From positions 31,201,468 to 31,265,467 of the forward strand of contig CM023453.1 in the NCBI GenBank assembly GCA_013339765.2: a stretch of DNA of 64,000 bases, read 5' to 3'. This stretch comes from Haemaphysalis longicornis (lineage: Eukaryota; Arthropoda; Arachnida; Ixodida; Ixodidae). A program made the position numbers and the translations under genes. The notes beneath the pieces were generated by a model. That model did no database searches and had not been told where the DNA came from. It saw nothing but the letters and a program-made list of their open reading frames with translations. This document shows, in pieces, positions 14,014 to 26,000 of this stretch (position 1 is the stretch's first letter; every line of letters begins with the position of its first letter).

Positions 14014-17000
14014 TTTTTTGCGAAATTTAAAAGGCGAGTGCTTTTTGGGAGCTAATCTTAAAAGCACCTCTTTCTTATGATATCAGGAGCCAGAATTACA
14101 CAATCAAAAAGGAACATGACATATGGTATAGGTGTCATCCATGTCTTAGACATGCCTTAGAATCATGTTGCATGTCAAGCCAGGTCAATCAAGAAAAAAA
14201 GGAAACGGTGCTCACTGAAGTGCAACTTGAAGCTTCTGTCCTGCAAGATGAAGTAAACTCTCTCAAGCCATAACTGAAGGCAAGCAAACCTCAAACTGAA
14301 CAAACAAACTTTAGTTAATCAAAGGGCATTTTGAGAATTAGGGCAGTTGCAACAAATGTGCTTTTCTCTACGCTTGTTATATGCTTCACAGACCATTCCC
14401 ACAAAATGGCGCCTGTTCTATAGGTCAGGAAATTTCAACTAAATGGTCATGGAAAACCTGGAAAAGTCAGGGAAATCGAATTAGGCAATTTGCTAGACAC
14501 CCTGTTCAAAAGAGTGTGTTTTTCTGCTCCAAAATTCTCTGTTTGGTACAAAATCCCATTTTGCTGCGCCAAGAACTGCTCGAAAACGACTCTTAACACT
14601 CACATCAATCAGATTCTAGTCATGTGACGTGTAGCAAGCCGTGCACAAATGGTTGTGTTTTGTGTCACGTGAGAAACCTCGTGAAGTGTCGCTGTGGAGC
14701 CTCCCTACAGTGGTTTCCACGCCTAATGCACTCTCGTTGGCCACACGGGCCATGACAGTGAATTTTAGCAGAGGTGTGCCGATTATGATTGTGGCAAACA
14801 GATGTCTCATGGCGCTAAGACTGCACATACCGTATTTACTCGAGTCTAACGCGCCATCGATTGTAACGTGCACCCATTTTTCATGGTCCAAAGAAGAAAG
14901 AAACGCTATGTCCTCGATTGTAATGCGCGCTAGACTTTCATTACTTAATACAAAAATGCAACTTTTTCTCACTTGGAACAAGGAAGGATTATTCCAAAGG
15001 TGGCATGAAATGAAATGTGCTGATTATTGCCGGTAAGACAGTCACCACGACGACAGTCCGAGGCAGCGCCATCGCAACCCAAGCAGCTCTGTCGTTACGG
15101 GTCTCTGAGCCGCTCGCTGCTGCTGCACATACCCCGCCAGCGGGTCTTCTATTTGGGGATATCGCCCCCTCTTTGGTCCGCTGAACCCTTTCCGTGTCGC
15201 CTTGCTTGTGAAAATTTTCTCTTTTTGTTTGCGCCAGTTCTGCGCACAAGTGTCCGGAACACTGAACGCAAGTGATGCGGCCCGAATTAGGTCGCTTTCC
15301 GCACACGAGATGACTCTTCTTAATCGCAGCATCGTGGTGAACTCACTTTGTCTTCGTGGTTGGGATTTTCATGGCGCAAGAACAGAGGAACGCAAAAAAG
15401 GACTACGCAGACAGCAAAAGGCAAACATGCGCCGACTACGAAGCGCTGGCTACGCATTCAGCAGTCAAGCAGCCATCTTGAAACCTTGATGACGATAGGA
15501 CCATACGGCGCCGCAGTTTTGAGTCGTACTAGAGTGTAAGCGCATGCGATTTTGGCACCTATTTTTTTCCGGAAAAAAGGTGCGCGTTAGATTAGAGTAA
15601 ATACGGTACCTGATCGTCCTGCCTCTGATATCTCTTGCAGGATGGATTCATGCTGTGTACACCCCGGAAGATGCGCTGGTGTTTGGAGGGAACTTCTTGC
15701 ACAGCTATGGCATTGAGAAGCAGCTGCAGATCTGCCAGATTGAAGATGCCACGCATGTGAGTGTGCCTCGTGCCTTCTGCGACTTTTTCTGCAGGGGGGA
15801 GAGGGGCAAGGTCACTGCATCACCACTGTGGTGCAGTCGGGCAGAGCACCAATTGGAGACACTCCACTGACCATGCACACGGGTCCCAAACTACAGTGTA
15901 GACCGCTTAGGAACGTAACCGCTTTTACTGTTGGACCAGATATAACGCCGGTTTTTGTGACTACTGGTTTGCCTCCCATAGAACTTAATGCAGAAGCATG
16001 CCGCTTAAAAGGCGGTTGGCCGAAGCCCAATACCGTTTGTAGTGTGGTTTTTTTGGCAGGTCTGCTGATCAACCGGTTCAGCTAAGGCATCGTTTTAGGG
16101 TCACGAGAAAAAAAGAAAAGGAAAACGGAATCAACCATTTGACAGAGCACGCTCCCTGAGGAAAAAATTTCACCATCTTCCCGTAGGGGTACCCTGAGTA
16201 GTATGCGAAGCAGCCAGCACGCGCACGCATCATTTATACCGCGGAGCTACAGTGGTGCCCCCAGCGGGAGTATGCAGCGGCTACCGTCGCGCCTCTAACC
16301 CTAAGCTGCTCCGCATTATCGCGCACGGAGCCGCAGGCGTTGCCATTCGTTGCGCAATCCCGGAGAGGAGAGGAGATGGGACAAAAAGAGGAGAAGAGGG
16401 GGAGGGGGATGCGCATGTGCAGTGGGGGTGTGGACACCACACAACGGCGGAGGGCACAGGCGCGACCATAAGCTGCTTCGCATCTAAAAAGGCGAAATGA
16501 AAACCATGCTTCTGTTTTTATAAGGTACTCGTTTGAGTGGTAATAAACGCAGAATGATTGAAAGGTAGATGACAATGTGGTTGGATTCTCACGTGTTTTC
16601 TTTATAGTGTGATATCGCTTATAATGCGGATTTTCACAGCTCCCACGAAATGCTTTATAAGCGGTCCACGCTGTATTGCCAAAAACTTGAGTAGTGCTGT
16701 GAGGCCATCTGTGGTACCTTTTGTATGCTGGGAGCTTCGCATGCGTACTCATTTCAGCACACAATGTAATTTAAGAGTCGTAGGGGCTATTATATGTACA
16801 CCCATAATACAATTTCCTCAGTTTTGACATGTTTTCCTTAAGAGTGTATAGTGTGGTCAACTATGTCAGTGCTGGTCATGCGTTGATGCTACAGTGAAAC
16901 CCCGATAATACGACTTTCAAGGGACAGTGAGAAAGCGTCGTACGACTGGGGTGTAGTACGACCGGGGTGTGGGTAAATGCCGGCCTAGTAGACAGTCTCA

Positions 17001-20000
17001 CGCGAGAGGTGAGGTGAGAACTTATTTAAAATTCAATATTTAGTGCGTCCTAGTGCGATTCTCGAACCTTTAGCTGAAATCCAAAGTTAAAAAAAAAAAA
17101 AAGTAAAGCCTATGTTCTGCCCCCTTCCGCTCCACAGCGTCTGAGCTAGCCTGCCAGCCAAGCGCCACGTGTGTCGTCCGGCACTATTAGTGCCCGCCAG
17201 CTCTGCGCCTTGCGCGCGCGAGATAAGGCCGACGTAGTCGAGCAAATTGGGAGGGGCAAAAGTGGTATGAGACTGCCAAAGCCAAGAGAAAGAAACGATA
17301 GTACAAACGAGAGTACAAGGCAGAGATGGAAAAAAAAAACAGCATTCCGTGCTGGGTGGAGACACCCTTTGAACGATACCCTGCCGTCGCTATTGGGTAA
17401 AAGTGCTCAACACAGGACTGTTTTCGTTTCCCACAAGACCTAGCAACGCGAAATAGATAAGATACTTCACAATTCGCTTGTAAGCCGTGCTGCTGCGAAA
17501 ATTACAGCGCTGTCTTGCTACAGTGACTTGCTGCAGCGGCCAGCGATTGACCCAAAATGGCGGTGCCAACGTGTATGTGTCTCCACCCTTGCGGCGGACA
17601 CGCGGGATTTGAGGTGCCCTAGCAAAGAAAGGAGCAGAGTGACAACGCAGCTTTGAAAGGCACTGATAAGCAGAGAGCAGAAATATAGGGAGAGAGAGCG
17701 TGTCGTGAAAGGAAGAAACTTGGATCGAGCAGGTGGGGAAAACTGGTGTTCGGTCATCACCACAGAGTTGCGTCGTATGTGTTTTCGCTTTCGGCGGCGG
17801 CTCGACGGGAGCTTCACATTCACGGTCCGCCTGGCACCTGAACTTCGACTTCTCGTGGTTGGCTCGATGGCATACTGCTGCCACTGGGGCAATCGAAGAT
17901 TAACTCCTGCTCACGAGTACTCACCTGCTTGCTTACAACTGTTCACCAAGTGGTCTGGCCCGCGTAGCTAAAAAGGGGGTTAAGAATAAAGAAAGGTCGG
18001 GACAAGGCGGCGAAGCGGTGTAAAATATGGGGAAAATGCCGGTTTATCCGCGCCTGGGTCCGTCGTATGAAGCAGACCACGTGCACCTGGGCGCCATATC
18101 ATCGGGGTTTCTAATGCATTGTTTCTATGGGAACTTTGCCGGGACCGCGGTGATCTGCGTAAGAAACGGGTCATCGTAAGTCCGGGGGACGTATCAGCGG
18201 GGTGCCACTGTAGTTACTATTGCGGTTTAGTGTTGGGTTCAGGGAACAAGCAAGAAGGTGAGTTTGAGGGCTGAGACTGGGTAGGTATTAAGAGGTCCAG
18301 TTTTTATTCACAGTGCTGCATTGTGCAAAAAACAAAAAAAATCAGCGAAAAGATTTTACAGTTCTGGAGGGGTTTAAGAATCTCGCAGAAAACTGTCAGT
18401 GTAGAGCACATTTTGCCATTTTTGCTGCCTGGCTGGAACGGCAATGCTGTTTAGAACACGAAAGAGCCTGTGCTGGCACGGTTATTTTTTATGGAGCCTG
18501 GACTAAAGCAGTGAAAGCTGATTTGATTCTTGCTTATATAATTACGTAGGGCTCTTGGTCAGTTAACTGCTTGAGGTTCGCCCGGTATGGCATCGGATAC
18601 TTGCTGCTGCAGTACAGTTGCCATTGAATGTTGCACCTCCAACGACTGCTCCCAGATTTGCTCCCTCATCTTCGTCTCCTTGTGCTCGCATGTGTGCAGG
18701 TGCCCGTGAAGTTCCGCTACCCCTTCTACCGGGAGATGCTGTGGTACGTGCTGCAGAGATACGTGCAGTGCCTGCTGGGCATCAACCACCTCACCTGCAA
18801 CGAGGACGGGGACCCCGTCGACGGCCCCAAGCGGGGGGCCCAGCAGCAGGCAAGTGGCCCCGCCACTTTTCACCCGAGTTATCTCTGTGCCCAAGAGGGC
18901 TTTTATTTCATAGGCTGTGGAGGCTGCCCATTGAACGTGTCTAACTCGTGGTGACTTTCTGCCAACGCCGGCTGAAGGGAAGCAACTGTGTGCGTTAGAA
19001 CCTTGGAAGCGCATTTCTGTCCCCCTACTGGGCAGGTGGAGCTGGCCTCGTAGCTTCGACTGTGCTGCACGCAACTTGGGGAAGGAACTATAGATGTCCA
19101 TTCCTTTGTTTGCTGAGTTCGATTCATGCTCTGTATGCAGGCTTCTTGTTCTAGCTCCCATACCTCTCTGTAACAATGGCAAGCTCCATATGTTTATATT
19201 TCTGCCAGTTTCAGTGTGAGATGTTTTTTGATTATTGAAAGCTTTTTGTTAAACTTGCGCTCTTTTCTCCTTTTTTTTTTTTCTTTGTGTGTGTGTGTGT
19301 GTGTGGTGTATCAGCTAGGTCGTAGCTCGAATAAAAGTCATGCTTGGGGAAATTAAAAGGTTTAAGGATTAATAAAAACGGGGGTTACGGTAGATCAGGA
19401 CAGAGGAGCACACGAAGAAGCATCCAAATCAGTGTGTGTCCACAGGACGACTCAAGTGCACGAAGGGCATGCAACCAATGAGAGAGTCTGAAACATGAAC
19501 CATATATGCTGGTTCGTATAAACATCAGCACAGCCTCCGGGCCTCGAGAAACAGCTTGGGGCACCTAAGGGCTACAGCGAGTAGTTCTTTACGTGCACTC
19601 AAATCGTTCCCGGCGCCCCGTCATGGGCACTTTTTGGTGGTGTCCAGTTCTTCGCGTTCATCTTAATCTCGCTGCCGATGATTACTCCTAATTTTCGTTT
19701 CTCAGCCCGAAAGAATTCTCCAAATCCTCGGAGCTAGCTGACAAAGGATCCTCACGTGGTCTGAATTAATCTGTAGCCCTCGTTACACTGGACCTTACAG
19801 CCGAGATGTAGTTTCAGCATTAAACCATAATGCGAAACCACTAAAAATGCAAAATTAAATTTTACTTCAAATGGAAGTCTTGGGAGTGCATCCTCTAATG
19901 ACACAGTTTGGGACACAATTTCAAAATAAATATGTGAGCATGTTCTCTTTACCAGTCATCAGAATGGGGAAGTAAATCTTCAAATCTTCATTGGGCAGAC

Positions 20001-23000
20001 ATTGCTGTCTTTTTCACAAACATCATCGATGTAAACCAAATAATGCTATCTCAAAGTGTACCAAACTGTGATTAGTGCGTTGAATTCTGCAAATGAGTGA
20101 AAGAGTGAGTGACTGTTCATGTGCACCTTCGCCTCAGTGGGATTTCGGCACCACATCTCAGTAGCTACCAACAGATCAGGGAAACACCTACCTACTATCG
20201 ATGTTTCACCCGCGGGCTGTGCGCTAAGCTGTTTGAGACTTAATAGGTCCCTCAGTTAGGGCTGCAGCTGAGGTCTGTTGTGCTCTGTTTTCCAGGCCCC
20301 ACAGCAGCCAGCGGGCGTAGGTGGTCGATCCTTCGACGGGAGTTCGTTCCTGGACCTGAGCACACTGTCGCCTAAGTCCAATGGTGCCGGCGGCAGCAGT
20401 CCGACGGTCCCCAACGAGGACTCGCTCGACTCTGCCGAGGAGCCCGGCCGCCGAACCTTTCCCCCCGGACATGTCCACCTCACTCGCCGGGAGGTCGACG
20501 GGCTGCGGGTCAGTTTCTCTTGGCGGGCCTCCTGCTTACCTAGCAACTCTTCATTATTACATTCGATACATTGTTGTAACCGATATTGTTATGAGGGGAT
20601 TGGACTGTAGCGTTGAAGCAGTGCAACACTTCCTGACGCTACATGACCTCTTGTGTTTGTTTTTTCTACCATTGCAGATGATAATTCGCTGGCTTCAAAA
20701 GCTGCCACCCAACAAGAAGTTTGTCCCTGATTTGGTGAGGGACCCCGATGCACTGCTGGCTGACGCAAAGGTTAGTTTTGGCTCTCTTTTTATGAAAATT
20801 TCTGCCTCGCATTTAAAGGGACAGACAACCGATTTTTGTCGAGTATATATTCTCTATCCCAAATGAAAGGGCATCACTTAAAGCACCTTGACGAGAAACG
20901 GTTTTGCTGATAACGCCCTAGAACTTTTTAAACCGAATTTTTTTATCTACGAGCCGTATGTGTCCTCCCAAAACTAATGCTGGCAACCATGACATAGAAT
21001 AGCTCGGCAACATACTTTATTTGTATGCGAAATAAAAAACGATATTTAAAAACTTGTTCCCCAGCTAAAAAAGTTTGAATGGCAGGCTTTCCTGCTCCTT
21101 TATGTGTTTTTTTAATGCAACGGTCTATTTTGCACGAACGCGCCATCTGTTGGGATAGACGATAGGTAGAATCTGGCCGCACGTTGTGGAGGCGGGAAGT
21201 TCGATTCTCCCTGGGCGCGACGTTCTTTTTTTTTTCTTTTTTTTTTTTTTTATGCTGCCGTTGGCGTATTTTGGAAACTGAAATCAAATATTTTGGCAGA
21301 ACAAACGCCCCTGACTCAGGCAGAATCGTCAAAAGCTCCTTCGCTGGGTCTGTTTACTGAACGCTGCCGTTGATTCTGGGCATGGAGGCTTAGTTAGCCA
21401 CTCTGAGAGGCATGCTGAGAGGCACCCAGCGACGGCGGGCGGCGTGTCTTTAAAAATTTCAGAATAATGTTTAGAAATACATATGCAATTTAACCTTGTA
21501 CAAATACTTGTTTTAAAAGGTTTTCAATACGCAAATAAACGTTTCAGCAGTTACAGTAGCTGCTAGGTTTGCAGGTCACATGACAGGGACACATATTGTA
21601 GTGTCAAGTTTCGACACTACGAACCGCCACCCTTCCGATTTCAGGAAGTTTGCTGCCAAATTAAAATTATTTCCGCCAGTTTGTTTAGAAATTGCTTGTG
21701 GTTATCGGGCTATATAAAACGCTGGCTTTCATATGAGCTAGAGAACATATACGCGACAAAAATCGGTTGTCCGTCCCTTTAAGTGTACATCGTCCCTTGC
21801 AGTTTTTCTTTGGGCAGCCTCTCGGGAGCTCTAAATGAGCTAGCTACTCCGACATGTCTAGGATTGGATTGACGCTATTAGATTGAAAGGAAGTACATTT
21901 ACGAGCTGTTACTCTCGAAACTTCTGGGCACTGTTAAGCTGGTTGGTTTTTTTCCTGCTCGAAAAATTTTTGATTCTCCTGATTGTGCACTTCTAAACAT
22001 GGATGCATTATTTGCTGACGGTGCCTCCTCAACCCTTTGCAGCGCCTGGTGAAAGAGCACAAGCATGACGATCCATTGCTCGCGATCACCGACAAGCCTG
22101 TGCTGTTCTGGTCCGAAAGCAAGGTGCGTGGTGCATGCGTTGGGAACTGTTTTGTTGGAAGAGCACTTTCGTCTGCACAGCTTCGCTGCGTAATGGTAGA
22201 GAGTACTTTATAGCTACCAGGGGTGGAACAGCTGCTTAAGGGGGGACACCCCTCTTAAAACTATTTCTTTTAATTTTTAAGTAAACTCTGTGAAATTTGT
22301 CAGTCTTGCTGCTTTTCCCCCACTGATTTCGAATATGGCATTATTGTTTTAGTTAATCAATTAGGTCCTGAGATAATTAGAGGTAATTAACCATTTTTGG
22401 AGGAACAATAGACAAAACTGCGTTGGTCAGAAAACTGTAATCTTTATATTTTCCAACACCGTGAACACTGGTGAGTGCAATAAGGCTATCAGTTTTTTTA
22501 TGCGTCGCTTCGAACTAATTTTACAGCTCATTAAACTTCAGTGTTTGAAGTTGGCACTTAAAATGGCTCCTTGCCAGTGTTGCCACCAAGGTTTAATGAG
22601 CAGTAAAATTAGTTCCAAGCGACGCATAAAAAAACTGATAGCCTTATTGCACTCACCAGTGTTCATGGTGTTCGAAAATGTAAAGATTAAAGTTTTCTTA
22701 CCAACACAGTTTTGTCTATTGTTCCTCCAAAAATAGTTAATTACCTGTAATTATCTCGGGACCTAATTGACCAACAAAAAAATAATGCCATATTTAGAAT
22801 CAGTGGAGGAAAAGCAACAAGTCTGAGAAGTTTCACAGAGTTTGCTCAAAAATTAAAAAAGTTTTTTCAAGAGCAGTGTCTCCCCTTAAGGGGACACGCG
22901 GGTCGAAAAAACGCGATTTTTTCGAAATATACCGATTTTTTGTGCTCCCTTGCATTAGCATCTTTGACTATCCTTCTTTCATGGGTAAAAAATGAAAACG

Positions 23001-26000
23001 AATACGAACGAGAACTTAGTGAAAAATGTGTCTGAATGACTCGCGGTGACCCAAGAAATCGCGCAATCAAGCCAAATTTCGGCCAGGTTTGAGAATTTAT
23101 TCCGCACGGCAGCGTGGCTCGTCGCCATTTCGGTCACTTGAGAGAGGTAGATCAAGCCTTCTTCTCTCGATCGAGCCGCTCGCCAGCTTCGTATCTCCGC
23201 GTAAAAAAAAATTAAAAAAAATGTTTTCTTCCGCTTGTTTTTGCGAGCTTCCACTCCCGGGCATTTAAATCCACGTGACGCGAAAGCGGGACCGCCATTG
23301 GCTCTTGCCGCTTGTGAGCCGCCATCGCCCGCCATCGTTCCGTTCGCCTTACTTCGTGCTATCTTTTCTATTTCCTTATCGTGGTTTTTAATCGTGAACG
23401 GTGAGGAGAAGCGTGACTTTTGTCGCCGGAAGCAGCGTACTATCAGGCCGGTTCAAAGGAAAAGCGCAAGCGGGCGAAGCATTGTGACGACCACGGCCAA
23501 TGCCGGCACGACCGCACCGTGAGGCCTAACGGCGCCGGGCCTTCAAGCGTTGCAAGCGCGGCTTTACCAGGCGGGGCTGATTTTAATCAGCGAAGATATC
23601 GGCTTTATTAGCGCATCGGAGAAGAAGTCGCAGCCTTCCAAGGTGAGGAGACAGCCAGCCACGGGAAGCGGTGCAGTTATCTGTGAAGTCGGCGCTCTGA
23701 CTGACCTTGAGTGGCACCGTGTGCGCGACGTGCGGGAAGTGCGAACTCGTCGTAGTCGAGGTTGCGAACAAGCGGAAGGGCCTCGCATCGGTACTGGAAC
23801 TGAAGTGCAAAAACGAGAAGTGCCCTGCGGGAGTGATTCTTCTGTTTACTCGTCGCAGCGCGCTGGCCGCCAGTCGGTCGCGGAGGCCGCAAACCGGAAC
23901 TCTGCAGGGGAAAGTCCCCGTGATAGTTTCGCCGTCAATGTGAAAGCGGTAGTACTCGCTGCACGCGCGGTTAGCATCGGACACGATCAGCTGTGCAGGT
24001 TTTGTGCCATTCTTGGTCTAACCAAAACCACAGCATCAAAAGACGTTCTACAACACTGCCAAGAAAGTTCATGTTGCGGCCACAAAAGGCGTCTCTGACA
24101 ATCTTGCTGAAGCAAGGCAAGTAACTGCGTTGCAAGCTGGTCAGACTGACCTCAGTGTGATTTTTGATGGTACTGGGCAGAAGCAAAGACACGAGCCACA
24201 ACAGTGTTGGCACTGCCATTTCTCTTGACACTGGTCTCTGCCTGGATTTGAGGTGCTGTCAAACTACTTGTACTAGCCGCCACCAAAAGCTTGATGAGCA
24301 AGAGGAGGAAGTGTGGCAAGCCTTTCATGCCTCTTGTGTGTGAAAAAAAGTCGACTACTGCTCATCCATGCCATGGAGACGGAAGCAGCACTGCGCATCT
24401 GGCACAGGACGCTATCGTACAACCTGCAGTTCACTGTAGTGGAGACTGCCACTGCCCTCGCAGGGTTGTGGTTCAAACAGGGGGCCACACTAGCTTTGAG
24501 CAAGTTTTTCAAGAACTGGGAATCTTCCCTTCAGAAGAACTGGTCAGACTAAGCAATGCAAGTGACCAGCGTAGGATCAGGCAGATGTGTGCCAAGCTGA
24601 CTGCTAAGGCAAATCCATTGCCGCAGCCTGGTGAAACGGTCCCATACCAAGGACTACTCCAGCAAAAACCGTGAGGGTGCAACTTATGCAGCGGGAGCAT
24701 TCTAGTTTTAGTACCTCAATGTGGACATTTCAGACTGTATCCCCACCAAATTTCATGTTGTTTCGAGCAAGAATTTCTGAATCTGCCCAAAGAAATAAAC
24801 TTTCAATTGCGTTTTTCTCAGCTTGTTTGTTTTTGTCCGTTTTCTGAGTTTGTGCACACTTATTTTCCCACCTAAAGTTGTCGTATCAGGATGAAATTTT
24901 GCACAGATGTTCATTATAACACGTAGAGTGCACAAATCTTGTTCATTATGCAATTTGTGTCCTTAGATATTTCTGACGGTCATAAAACAAAAAGATACAG
25001 AACAAAAAAGGCACACTACCAGTCATTTTTTTTTCGTGGTGAGTAAAATGATGATGAGGCTTTTTCAGGTAGATTTGTGCACTCTGCAGTTCATAAGGAA
25101 CCACCAAGGCTATTTTAAAAGTTTCAGAAAAAATTTTTACTATAAAAAAAAGTGTGCACCAAAAAAGCCCATTTTTCTGAAAGTCATGCTGGCGTAACAT
25201 TTTACCCGGAGCAGCTATTCAAAATCTGATTACTATATATGACCAGAGGAGCTCATACTCTACAAGCTGTGAAAATTTTCAGCCTCCTAACTTCATTATT
25301 AAAAAAAAAGTTGTTTGGAGGAGCACGTCCCCTTAATTTGCACCATTGAGCGCCAAACTTGTTTTCCTGTGCCGAACTGCCCCTGTTGCGCCAAACCCGT
25401 TTATCAGCGCCGTCCTACACCGCAGTGCCTGAATCAAGCCACAAAAGACAACCGCCATGGTGCCCAGTGCCTGAAAAATTGGCTGAAGCATTGAGTTTTT
25501 GCTTTCATCAAGACGTTTATGGTTTCATTTTCATCAAGGCTTTGAGCGGCTATGGAACTTGGCTTTGGCTTAGCCGTAAGGTCGCTGGCACCATGCGCCA
25601 TCTGTTTGAATTCCGGTGTGTTGCATTTGCACGGTTGTGTTTGCCGATGTAGGCCACTACGCCACAGTCAATGAAAAATGACAAAAAGTAAAATGTTTTT
25701 GTTTGTAATCACAAACAGATTAATATCTGCTTAATTCTGATTGTAGGGTTTTACGCGCCGACGCAACGCAGGCGATGAGGCGCGCCGTAGTGGAGGGCTC
25801 CGGATTAATTTTGACCACCTGGGGATCTTTAACGTGCGCCGAAATCTCGTACACACAGGCGTTTTTGCTTTTCGCCTCCATCAGAAAAGCGACCGCCGCG
25901 GCCGGGAATCGAACCCGCAACCTCGTGCTCAGCAGCGCAACGCCTTAGCCACTGAGCCACCGCGGTGGGTTAATATCTGCTTAAAAGATTGTAGTTTATT

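Noticed and set aside
18559..19182. 207-codon minus-strand frame across the exon f region
   Set aside because: It lies antisense to a well-conserved KDM2 exon and has no domain; codon structure follows the + strand exon.
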